A DNA stretch of 7,083 nt from an uncultured Micrococcaceae bacterium. GTDB lineage: Bacteria; Actinomycetota; Actinomycetes; Actinomycetales; Micrococcaceae. The notes beneath the pieces are model-generated. The model was given only the letters and a program-made list of their open reading frames with translations, did no database searches and had not been told where the DNA came from. Numbering within the stretch: the first letter of the stretch is position 1; every line of letters starts with the position of its first letter. Position numbers and translations under genes: made by a program. Location: contig CALBOC010000180.1 in the NCBI GenBank assembly GCA_937896705.1, positions 1 to 7,083 on the forward strand. The letters are read 5' to 3'. Of this stretch, positions 1 to 5,692 are shown in pieces.

Positions 1-146
1 ACAGGCAGGTTGTGGAGGGTTCCCGGCGGGGATCCGATGGGTACCGGTACCAGGAAGTTATTTACGACGTGTATCGCGCCGTTCCGACTCAGACGTACAA
101 GTCGGTAAGTTTTTTAGTTGTTTGTGGTGGAGACAGCGACTGCCGC
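1..146 (-). other. Start of atpB-atpE spacer, no gene seen
   Basis: On the minus strand this stretch follows the atpB stop codon. It contains no ATG or GTG, and the one TTG opens only three codons before a stop, so the next gene (atpE, the ring subunit c, by conserved order) must start beyond the window edge. The spacer is therefore longer than 146 bases. Near its far end it contains a 12-bp perfect palindrome and GC-rich short self-complementary segments. No U-tract terminator is seen, which fits continued transcription into atpE. Confidence 0.6.
40..51. repeat. 12-bp perfect palindrome GGTACCGGTACC
   Basis: The sequence GGTACCGGTACC reads the same on both strands with no central spacer. 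It lies in the atpB-atpE spacer. It could be chance, a protein-binding site or a small RNA structure; no U-tract follows it, so it is not a normal terminator. Confidence 0.5.
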
Positions 147-992
147 TTAGCTGGCGACCGCTGGCTGTGCCTTATCAAAGACAGGTTCGGCTTGTGCATC
201 GATGGCGCCCTGGATGTAGAGCGCAGTCAGCAGCGTAAAGACGAAGGCCTGCAAGATCATAATCAACAGTTCCAGGAAGTACAGGGCGACCGAGCCGATG
301 ATCACACCGACACCCAGTCCGGCATTCCAAATGCTGTCGGTTTGAGTAATGAGGTATTCAGCACCGGAACCAGCCAGCATCACGATCATGTGACCGGCAA
401 GCATGGTGGCCATCAAACGCAGTGAGTGCGTTAGTGGGCGAACGATGAAGTTCGAGATGATTTCCAGTGGGACCAGCAACGGCAGGATCCAGCTTGGTAC
501 ACCTTCCGGCACAACCGCGAGCTTGAAGTATTTAATGCCGTGGTGACGCAGTCCAACACCGATCCACACGATGTACATGATGATGGCGATGGCATAGGCC
601 GCGCCTGCGTGGGAGAAGGACGGTAGCTGCAGAATCGGGATCGCACCGAAGAGGTTATTCAGCAGCACGAAGAAGAATGTGGCAAACAGCAGTGGGACCC
701 ACTGGCGGAAATGCTTTTCTCCCAGGATGTCTTTGCCCATGCCGTTGCGAACGAAGGCATAGCCGGATTCAGCGATCCACTGGAGGCGTCCAGGAACCAG
801 TGAGCGTTTGCGCATCGCCCAGCTGAAGAATGCCCAGATCAAGATGACCGACAGGATGATCATCAGCATCTGTTTGCCGAAACCGGTCCCGTACTCTGCT
901 CCCCATGGGATCATGTCTGGCGGGTGGGCATCGTCAATCGTAGGCGGCACGTATCCCTGCGTGGGGAGATAACTTAGCACGAGTGGAAGCAC
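147..992 (-). CDS. atpB: F1Fo ATP synthase subunit a
   Basis: AtpB (281 aa) is the membrane stator subunit that forms the proton half-channels against the c-ring of ATP synthase. The family signature is clear: residues 181-201 contain NFIVRPLTHSLRLMATMLAG, in which Arg192 is the essential arginine facing the c-ring carboxylate. The last helix has QAFVFTLLTALYI (249-260). Several hydrophobic segments run from about residue 42 to 260, followed by a short polar tail. The start codon is GTG (990-992), supported by an upstream minus-strand AGAGAGGA (998-1005) with 5-base spacing. The length is normal for actinobacterial subunit a. It is the first gene of the classical atp operon, preceded by a 330-base control region, with atpE expected next. 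The identification is secure; the N-terminal boundary rests on the ribosome-binding site. Confidence 0.97.
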   Translation of the reverse strand: MLPLVLSYLPTQGYVPPTIDDAHPPDMIPWGAEYGTGFGKQMLMIILSVILIWAFFSWAMRKRSLVPGRLQWIAESGYAFVRNGMGKDILGEKHFRQWVPLLFATFFFVLLNNLFGAIPILQLPSFSHAGAAYAIAIIMYIVWIGVGLRHHGIKYFKLAVVPEGVPSWILPLLVPLEIISNFIVRPLTHSLRLMATMLAGHMIVMLAGSGAEYLITQTDSIWNAGLGVGVIIGSVALYFLELLIMILQAFVFTLLTALYIQGAIDAQAEPVFDKAQPAVAS

Positions 993-1092
993 GCAAATCC
1001 TCTCTGAAGAATCCCACAGGAAAGATTCGGGTAGATGAATCCTGACTCGGGGATGTTGCCGGAATGTTGTAGGCAGTTGCGATGTTCAACGC

Positions 1093-1122
1093 GTTTTTGC
1101 CCTTGGTTAGTCTAGCAAAAAC
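1093..1122. repeat. 8-bp inverted repeat around the candidate -10
   Basis: The perfect arms GTTTTTGC (1093-1100) and GCAAAAAC (1115-1122) are separated by 14 bases that contain the candidate -10 hexamer. A second dyad, GTTAGT (1106-1111) and ACTAAC (1123-1128), interlocks with it. An operator bound by a dimeric regulator would fit this position, but short dyads also occur by chance in AT-rich DNA. Confidence 0.4.
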
Positions 1123-1137
1123 ACTAACTGGTGTCGC
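1109..1137 (-). promoter_or_regulatory. Candidate extended -10 promoter for atpB
   Basis: On the minus strand, TAGACT (1109-1114) is preceded by TGC, giving an extended -10 of the form TGnTANNNT. Seventeen bases upstream lies GCGACA (1132-1137), which matches four of six positions of TTGACA. The expected transcription start is near 1102, about 110 bases before the atpB GTG. The spacing is ideal but the -35 is only moderate, and no experimental support is available from sequence alone. Confidence 0.5.
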
Positions 1138-1217
1138 ATTGAGTCCTGGGTTGGGCCAGGCACTAAGAGTTCAATCTAGCAAATGCTCTGAGGCCTTGCT
1201 CACAGAAGTACCGCTTG

Positions 1218-1245
1218 AACTGCCTTATTTCAATAAAACTGCCTT
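1218..1245. repeat. Pair of AACTGCCTT direct repeats, 19-bp period
   Basis: The 9-mer AACTGCCTT occurs at 1218-1226 and again at 1237-1245 on the plus strand, with 10 bases between. The repeats lie in the AT-rich control region upstream of the candidate atpB promoter. Similar helical-face spacing is seen in activator sites, but no regulator can be named. Confidence 0.35.
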
Positions 1246-1257
1246 GTCAGAACGCGT

Positions 1258-1274
1258 TTCTACAAAATGTAGAA
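1258..1274. repeat. 17-bp inverted repeat TTCTACA-N3-TGTAGAA
   Basis: Perfect 7-bp arms flank a 3-base centre (plus strand TTCTACA AAA TGTAGAA). The dyad is AT-rich with no U-tract, so it does not look like a terminator. The core TACA...TGTA resembles dyads bound by winged-helix repressors of the BlaI/CopY type, but those normally have a 2-base centre, so the resemblance is only suggestive. Confidence 0.45.
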
Positions 1275-1322
1275 TTTCATTTTTCGTGGAAATTGTTGCC
1301 TTCATCACACTGAAGCTTAAGG

Positions 1323-1730
1323 CTACGTGTAAATGAGGCGTCGGGTGTTAATAAAGACGATGACTTCGGCAATCTGCCACACCAGGATCCCTACGAGCGC
1401 GCCGATCGCCGCACCGGTGGTGTGCAACCATTCGGGCTGAGGTACCACCGTTAATAACAGACCCAGGATGACCAATTTGGCCACAAAGGCTCCCATGGTC
1501 AGCGGGATCGCGAGGTTGCGGCGCTTGCGCCACACCAGCGCGATGACCAAGATGCTGATGGCGGATAAGAACCACACGATGACCCCCGCGACCGTCGCTG
1601 ACCAACCGGCCTCGGTTCCTTCAGCGATGCCAAAGATCCCACCGGTGATGGCCACGGCGATCAGGGTGGGCCACGTAGCGTGAATGAGGATGCCCCACCA
1701 GCCGCGTTTATTGACTTTTTTAGCTGCCAT
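1323..1730 (-). CDS. AtpI-like small membrane protein
   Basis: A 135-aa protein with four predicted membrane helices at about residues 12-35, 45-67, 74-95 and 103-127, a Lys/Arg-rich N-terminus and a basic RKRR loop at 68-71. Its location between a WecA-type gene and atpB matches the actinobacterial AtpI-like protein (position of Rv1303 in M. tuberculosis). AtpI proteins are thought to help c-ring assembly or ion handling of ATP synthase. I infer the function from position and topology, not from a motif. I choose the ATG at 1728-1730, because AGGAG sits 6 bases upstream; a GTG at 1746-1748 would add six residues without a good ribosome-binding site. The start overlaps the wecA-like 3' end by 11 bases, implying translational coupling to that gene rather than to atpB. 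Confidence 0.8.
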   Translation of the reverse strand: MAAKKVNKRGWWGILIHATWPTLIAVAITGGIFGIAEGTEAGWSATVAGVIVWFLSAISILVIALVWRKRRNLAIPLTMGAFVAKLVILGLLLTVVPQPEWLHTTGAAIGALVGILVWQIAEVIVFINTRRLIYT

Positions 1731-2895
1731 GAGGGTCTCCTGATTCACCGGATTGTTGGGCTGCGCGTTCGGCCGCTTTGGCTTCCCTCAGCCGGTTGAG
1801 TTTGCGATAGTACATCCGCCGTATAATCCACGGTCGTAGGGTCAGCAACACCAATAACGCCATGGCCACCAGGGTCACGGCGATGACAATTTCGGCTGGG
1901 AAGTAGGTCAGGGACACTGCCCCGTAGCCGACGACAAACGTCCAAAGATACAGCAACAGCACGGCCTGGCGGTGGGTATATCCCCCGTCGACGAGTTTGT
2001 GATGGATGTGACCGCGGTCGGCGGTGAACGGAGAACTTCGTCGGGCAGTCCGGCGAAGCACCGCCATGACTAAGTCCAATAGCGGAAGTAACATCACCGC
2101 AAGTGGCAACAGGATGGGCATGTAGGCCGGGATGTTTCGGAACCGGAACCCTTCAAGTGCTCCCAGGTCTGCGGTTACGGCCACAGCGGCGGTTGCCATG
2201 AGCAACCCGATGAGTTGAGCGCCGACTTCTCCCATAAAAATGCGTGCCGGATGGAAGTTGAACGGCAGAAACCCGATGCACGCCCCGATGAGCAGTGCTG
2301 TGAGAAGTGTCGACAGATTCGAATAGTCATACGCGTTGATTGTGCGCGTGAGCAGGTAACTGTAGATAAAGAACGCCGAACCACCGATGATTGCAACTCC
2401 GGCTGCCAGTCCGTCAAGCCCATCAATAAAGTTGAAGGCGTTGATGGTCAGAACGATGACGAAGATCGTGATCGCAATTTGGGCAAGCTCGTTATCGACG
2501 TGAATCCATCCGACCGGCATCGCTTCGACACGAATCCCGGCTGCGGCGACGACTCCGGCGGCAACAATCTGCCCGGCGAATTTGATGATCCAGTGCAGGT
2601 CCCAGAGGTCATCGGCAACCCCCATGATTAAGACCACCAAGATGGCCAGCAGGATGCCCACCATGGGGGCCTGGTAAATGCCGGAGAGAAACGGCACGAT
2701 GGAGGCGGCTCCCATGACAATAATGACCGCTATGGCCATCGCCGCTCCCCCAAGTTTTGGGATCGGCTCGCGGTGCATGTCGCGTTTGCGCGATGGCGTG
2801 TAGACGCGGCCGCGAACCCCTAGCATCCGGGCCATCGGTGTCAGTGCGAAACTGATCAGCGCGGTGAGGGCGACGACGGCGAGGTAGACCTTCAT
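1720..2895 (-). CDS. WecA-type polyprenyl-P GlcNAc-1-P transferase
   Basis: A 391-aa polytopic membrane enzyme of the MraY/WecA/TagO family, which transfers a sugar-1-phosphate from a UDP-sugar to polyprenyl phosphate on the inner membrane face. In mycobacteria the gene at this position (wecA/rfe, Rv1302) starts arabinogalactan linker synthesis. Visible motifs are DMHREPIPKLGG (39-50), the Mg-binding ADDLWDL (94-100, Asp95/Asp96), NAFNFIDGLDGLAAG (152-166), ARIFMGEVGAQ (217-227) and the cytoplasmic HIHH (296-299). The third catalytic position, normally Asp in F-M-G-D-x-G-S, is Glu223 here (codon 2227-2229), and the Ser is Ala; this is odd and reported below. ATG overlaps the tsaC stop as ATGA, so translation is probably coupled; GGAGGA lies upstream at a longish 12-base distance. 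WecA is favoured over MraY by the HIHH motif and context, but the exact sugar is not proven. Confidence 0.88.
   Translation of the reverse strand: MKVYLAVVALTALISFALTPMARMLGVRGRVYTPSRKRDMHREPIPKLGGAAMAIAVIIVMGAASIVPFLSGIYQAPMVGILLAILVVLIMGVADDLWDLHWIIKFAGQIVAAGVVAAAGIRVEAMPVGWIHVDNELAQIAITIFVIVLTINAFNFIDGLDGLAAGVAIIGGSAFFIYSYLLTRTINAYDYSNLSTLLTALLIGACIGFLPFNFHPARIFMGEVGAQLIGLLMATAAVAVTADLGALEGFRFRNIPAYMPILLPLAVMLLPLLDLVMAVLRRTARRSSPFTADRGHIHHKLVDGGYTHRQAVLLLYLWTFVVGYGAVSLTYFPAEIVIAVTLVAMALLVLLTLRPWIIRRMYYRKLNRLREAKAAERAAQQSGESGDPHGS
1737..1741 (-). promoter_or_regulatory. Ribosome-binding site of the atpI-like gene
   Basis: Minus-strand AGGAG lies inside the last codons of the upstream gene, 6 bases before the ATG at 1728-1730. 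It decides the start in favour of the shorter, 135-aa protein. Confidence 0.75.
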
Positions 2896-3578
2896 GAGGC
2901 GGCAGCGTCCTCCGGTGCAGGATCATCAAGATCTAACACTTCGGGGACGACGTTGCGGAGCTCTTCGATGCTGATCGCTCCAGAACGCAGCACCCGGTGC
3001 GGGGTGACGGTGCAGTCTACGATGGTCGAGGCTTGTTGTGCTGCACGGGGGCCGTCGTCAATATACACGGCCACGGCCTCGCCGAGTGCGTCTTGGGCTT
3101 CGATACTTGACGTGGCGGCTGGTTGGCCGTGTCGATTTGCCGACGAGACGGCCAAGGGACCGGTTTGTTGCAGAATCTGCTGAGCGAGCGCATCATTGGG
3201 TAACCGCAGTGCTACCGTGCCGCGAGTTTCCCCTAAGTCCCAGGTCAAGGAGGGCTGCGCTTGAAAGATCAGCGTGAGCGCGCCCGGCCAGAATGCTTGT
3301 GCCAGTTGCCGGCCGGTGGCCGGAATGTTGATGGCCAGCGCATCCAGAACGTTGGTACTACCGATTAGCACCGGGGGTGGTGACTGTCGAGAGCGTCCCT
3401 TGGCAGCCAGCAGCACGGCTACAGCTTGGGGGCTGAAGGCATCGGCTCCGACCCCGTAGACGGTGTCGGTGGGCAGCACGATCAGCTCGCGTTGTCCGAT
3501 GGCTTCGGCGGCCTTGGTGATCGCGGCGGATCGTTGATCTGGGTGTTGTGCGTCGAACGGCTGTTTCACGTTAGTCAT
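2892..3578 (-). CDS. tsaC: Threonylcarbamoyl-AMP synthase (TsaC/YwlC type)
   Basis: A 228-aa cytoplasmic protein with a single YrdC/Sua5 fold. It makes threonylcarbamoyl-AMP from threonine, bicarbonate and ATP, the first step of t6A at position 37 of tRNAs that read ANN codons. Motifs are PTDTVYGVG (36-44), KGRSRQSPPPVLI (60-72, basic nucleotide-binding residues), FWPGALTLI (96-104) and SSANRHGQP (145-153). It lacks the extra C-terminal Sua5 domain, so it is the short form; the last 20 residues are acidic and variable. The ATG at 3576-3578 is the first usable start, although no Shine-Dalgarno-like sequence precedes it in the 41-base gap to prmC. Its stop overlaps the wecA-like start by 4 bases. 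It is often annotated as Sua5/YciO/YrdC; family assignment is firm. Confidence 0.93.
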   Translation of the reverse strand: MTNVKQPFDAQHPDQRSAAITKAAEAIGQRELIVLPTDTVYGVGADAFSPQAVAVLLAAKGRSRQSPPPVLIGSTNVLDALAINIPATGRQLAQAFWPGALTLIFQAQPSLTWDLGETRGTVALRLPNDALAQQILQQTGPLAVSSANRHGQPAATSSIEAQDALGEAVAVYIDDGPRAAQQASTIVDCTVTPHRVLRSGAISIEELRNVVPEVLDLDDPAPEDAAAS

Positions 3579-3619
3579 TGTGCCAGGGTTCTGGGAGCTT
3601 TCGGTGATAATTGCACCGG

Positions 3620-4510
3620 TTATGCCCGCACAGCGGACACGAACCGTTGAGCGCCGGTGAGATCTTCGACGGTCGCCACACGCTGATACTTCGGGTTTGT
3701 GGCCACGACACCGGCGATTTCTACCGCATGCGTATGGTCGTGTTCCATCATGAAAAACCCTCCGTCAGCCAGCCAGTCGGCCGCGACCTCTGCGATCTTT
3801 TCTGGCACGGCAAGCCCGTCAAGCGACCCCCCGTAGAGAGCCAGGTGTGGGTCTTGTTCAGCTTCGGGCTGGGTTACCGGTGTCGCGGTGGGGATATACG
3901 GCGGATTGGACACCACCGCGTCGAAGGTGCCCAGCTGGTCAGCCAGTGCCGGGTCGGCCGAGATGATCGACTCGGTGTCTGTCGCATCCGCGCACAAGAC
4001 GGTGACGTTGTAGGTGCACGTATTGTCTCGAGCCAGTGTGACTGCTGTTGGATCAATGTCAACAGCCCAGATCCTTGTGGGTCGATCACGTTGGGCGAAT
4101 TGGTCAGCCAACGCGGCGGCAATCGCCCCGCTTCCGGTGCACAGGTCCAAAATCTTGAGCTCGCCGATTCCACCGTCGAAATGTTGCAGTGTGGTTTCCA
4201 CCAGAATCTCGGTTTCGACCCGCGGGATGAACACCCCGGGTTCGACCTTAAGATCGACGCCGTAGAAAGTCGTTTCGCCCATCAGATGCTGCAACGGGAC
4301 ACGAGTGGCGCGGGCGCGAGCGAGCTGTTCAATACGTGCCGCGGATTCTTCGGGGATGTCCTCCCCCAGGGCTCGCAGCACCCCGAGTTTCCCACGGGTG
4401 ATGTCCAGGACGTGGGAGACGATGATGGCGGCTTCTGCCGCGGGTGAGTCGATGCCGGCCCGGTGCAATTGGTCTTGCACCGCAGCCAGCACATCGTTGA
4501 GGTTCGGCAT
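3620..4510 (-). CDS. prmC: Release factor glutamine methyltransferase (PrmC/HemK)
   Basis: A 296-aa enzyme that uses S-adenosylmethionine to methylate the Gln of the GGQ motif in release factors RF1 and RF2, raising termination efficiency. Residues 1-80 form the helical N-terminal substrate-binding domain. The methyltransferase domain follows, with FIPRVETE (94-101), the SAM-binding loop DLCTGSGAIA (122-131), the acidic AVDIDP (149-154) and the catalytic SNPPY (201-205). It lies directly after prfA, its substrate gene, with 7 bases between. I choose the ATG at 4508-4510, because the homologous region begins there; an in-frame ATG at 4556-4558 would add 16 residues inside prfA and has no homologous character that I recognise. 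Neither start has a clear Shine-Dalgarno sequence, so re-initiation by ribosomes ending prfA is likely. Confidence 0.94.
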   Translation of the reverse strand: MPNLNDVLAAVQDQLHRAGIDSPAAEAAIIVSHVLDITRGKLGVLRALGEDIPEESAARIEQLARARATRVPLQHLMGETTFYGVDLKVEPGVFIPRVETEILVETTLQHFDGGIGELKILDLCTGSGAIAAALADQFAQRDRPTRIWAVDIDPTAVTLARDNTCTYNVTVLCADATDTESIISADPALADQLGTFDAVVSNPPYIPTATPVTQPEAEQDPHLALYGGSLDGLAVPEKIAEVAADWLADGGFFMMEHDHTHAVEIAGVVATNPKYQRVATVEDLTGAQRFVSAVRA

Positions 4511-4517
4511 GGGGGCG

Positions 4518-5603
4518 TTAGTTGGATTGGCCCAGTGCTGCCAAGCGCTCAGCTTCATCCATTTCGATCAGCGAGTGAATGACGGGGTCCATATCGCCTT
4601 CCAGCACGCGATCTAAGTTATTGGCTTTGTAGCCCGTGCGGTGGTCGGCGATCCGGTTTTCTGGGAAATTGTAGGTACGAATGCGCTCTGAACGGTCCAT
4701 CGTGCGAACCTGTGAGGCTCGTGTTTCAGCCGCGGCCGCATCGAGTTGTTCTTGCTGGTGGGCCAGCAGCCGGGAACGCAGTACACGCATGGCCGCTTCG
4801 CGGTTTTGGATTTGGGACTTCTCGTTTTGCATAGCGACCACAATGCCGGTGGGCAGGTGCGTAATACGTACCGCTGAGTCGGTCGTGTTCACGTGCTGAC
4901 CGCCGGGACCCGAAGAACGGTAGACATCAATTTTCAGATCGGTCTGGTTGATCTGTATTTCCTCGGGCGCATCGACTTCCGGGAAGACCAGCACGCCGGC
5001 AGCCGAGGTGTGAATACGTCCCTGTGATTCGGTGACGGGCACGCGCTGCACCCGGTGAACCCCGCCTTCGTATTTCAGGTGCGCGAAAACGCCCTCTGCC
5101 GGGTCATTGGAATTGCCGGTGATGCCGATGTGGACGTCTTTGTAACCGCCCAGGTCTGACTCGGTGGCCGAGATGAATTCGGTTTTCCAGCCCTTGCGTT
5201 CGGCGTAGCGCAGATACATGCGGGCCAGGTCGGCGGCAAATAGTGCGGCTTCTTCGCCGCCTTCGCCACCTTTGATCTCTAGGATAACGTTGCGGGCGTC
5301 ATCGGGGTCACGTGGGATCAGCAGGCGGTGCAGGGTTTCGGTGGCCTCATCGTAGCTGGCTTCTAACCCAGGAATCTCGGCGGCGAAGTCTTCATCCTCT
5401 TGGGCGAGCTCTCTGGCGTCTTCCAGGTCTTGGCCCAGCTGCTGCCAGCGTTTGTGGGCTTTAACAATTTTTTCAAGTTCAGCAAAGCGTCGGCCGACTT
5501 TCCGTGCCAGGGCCTGGTCGGCGTGGACGGCGGGATCGCCCATTTTCTCGGTGAGGTCTGCGTGCTCGGCTAGCAGGTTATCGATGGAGTCAAACGTACT
5601 CAT
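4518..5603 (-). CDS. prfA: Peptide chain release factor 1 (RF1)
   Basis: RF1 (361 aa) recognises UAA and UAG stop codons in the ribosomal A site and triggers peptidyl-tRNA hydrolysis. The N-terminal domain is helical and charged (about 1-100). Next comes [20 protein letters not shown] (107-126). The stop-codon reading tripeptide is Pro-Val-Thr (189-191), the RF1 PxT type and not the RF2 SPF type. The catalytic GGQ is at 234-236 within [20 protein letters not shown] (230-249), and its Gln236 is the PrmC target. The length is typical. The start is ATG, with minus-strand AAGG (5612-5615) 8 bases upstream. It begins a five-gene group and sits downstream of the rho terminator, so it needs its own promoter or read-through; no strong promoter is evident in the 89-base gap. 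Confidence 0.98.
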   Translation of the reverse strand: MSTFDSIDNLLAEHADLTEKMGDPAVHADQALARKVGRRFAELEKIVKAHKRWQQLGQDLEDARELAQEDEDFAAEIPGLEASYDEATETLHRLLIPRDPDDARNVILEIKGGEGGEEAALFAADLARMYLRYAERKGWKTEFISATESDLGGYKDVHIGITGNSNDPAEGVFAHLKYEGGVHRVQRVPVTESQGRIHTSAAGVLVFPEVDAPEEIQINQTDLKIDVYRSSGPGGQHVNTTDSAVRITHLPTGIVVAMQNEKSQIQNREAAMRVLRSRLLAHQQEQLDAAAAETRASQVRTMDRSERIRTYNFPENRIADHRTGYKANNLDRVLEGDMDPVIHSLIEMDEAERLAALGQSN

Positions 5604-5641
5604 GTGTTTTACCTTAGTCGTAGAAGTCTTAGGACAGAATC

Positions 5642-5680
5642 AAAAAACCATCGCGCAACCGATTGGTCGCGCGATGGTTT
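5642..5680 (-). terminator. Intrinsic terminator of rho
   Basis: On the minus strand the arm AAACCATCGCGC pairs with GCGCGATGGTTT over 12 perfect base pairs (5669-5680 and 5645-5656). In RNA the stem continues through a G-U pair and three more pairs to a four-base loop (AAUC). Six U residues follow at once (5642-5647). The stem starts 12 bases after the rho stop codon. On the plus strand only three T follow, so it acts mainly on rho. Confidence 0.92.
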
Positions 5681-5692
5681 GATGTCAGGAAG

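Larger units (their letters stand above)
993..1322 (-). promoter_or_regulatory. AT-rich control region upstream of atpB
   Basis: This 330-base gap separates the atpI-like gene from atpB. The part at 1201-1320 has 45 G/C in 120 bases (37.5%), clearly lower than the flanking genes. It holds no convincing protein gene. It does hold a candidate promoter (1109-1137), a second -10-like element of the same TTTGCTAGA type (1173-1183), a 17-bp inverted repeat (1258-1274) and a 9-bp direct repeat pair (1218-1245). The simplest reading is that atpB and the downstream atp genes have their own promoter here with a leader of about 110 bases. Regulation is inferred from layout only. Confidence 0.65.

Noticed and set aside
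12..425. Plus-strand open frame of 137 codons opposite the atpB 3' end
   Set aside because: Mostly antisense to atpB, low-complexity polar translation, no family resemblance.
1145..1160. Small hairpin CCTGG/CCAGG in the atpB upstream gap as a terminator
   Set aside because: Only five base pairs and no U-tract on either strand.
1225..1305. Minus-strand 26-codon frame just after the atpI-like stop, starting ATG and ending TAA
   Set aside because: No ribosome-binding site precedes the ATG and no known peptide is recognised; the length is easily reached by chance in AT-rich DNA. The 17-bp inverted repeat lies within it, which better fits a regulatory site.
1082..1336. Plus-strand open frame of 84 codons in the atpB upstream gap
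   Set aside because: It has no family resemblance, covers the AT-rich region with regulatory-looking repeats, and runs against every other gene. A tiny real gene cannot be fully excluded.
3611..4447. Long plus-strand open frame (278 codons) opposite prmC
   Set aside because: It lies wholly antisense to a clear PrmC gene, and its translation has no recognisable domain and is rich in Cys, His and Arg as expected from a shadow frame.
4511..4558. Upstream prmC start at 4558 (16 extra residues)
   Set aside because: The extra residues overlap the prfA coding region, are not preceded by a clear ribosome-binding site and do not resemble the start of PrmC proteins. It stays possible.
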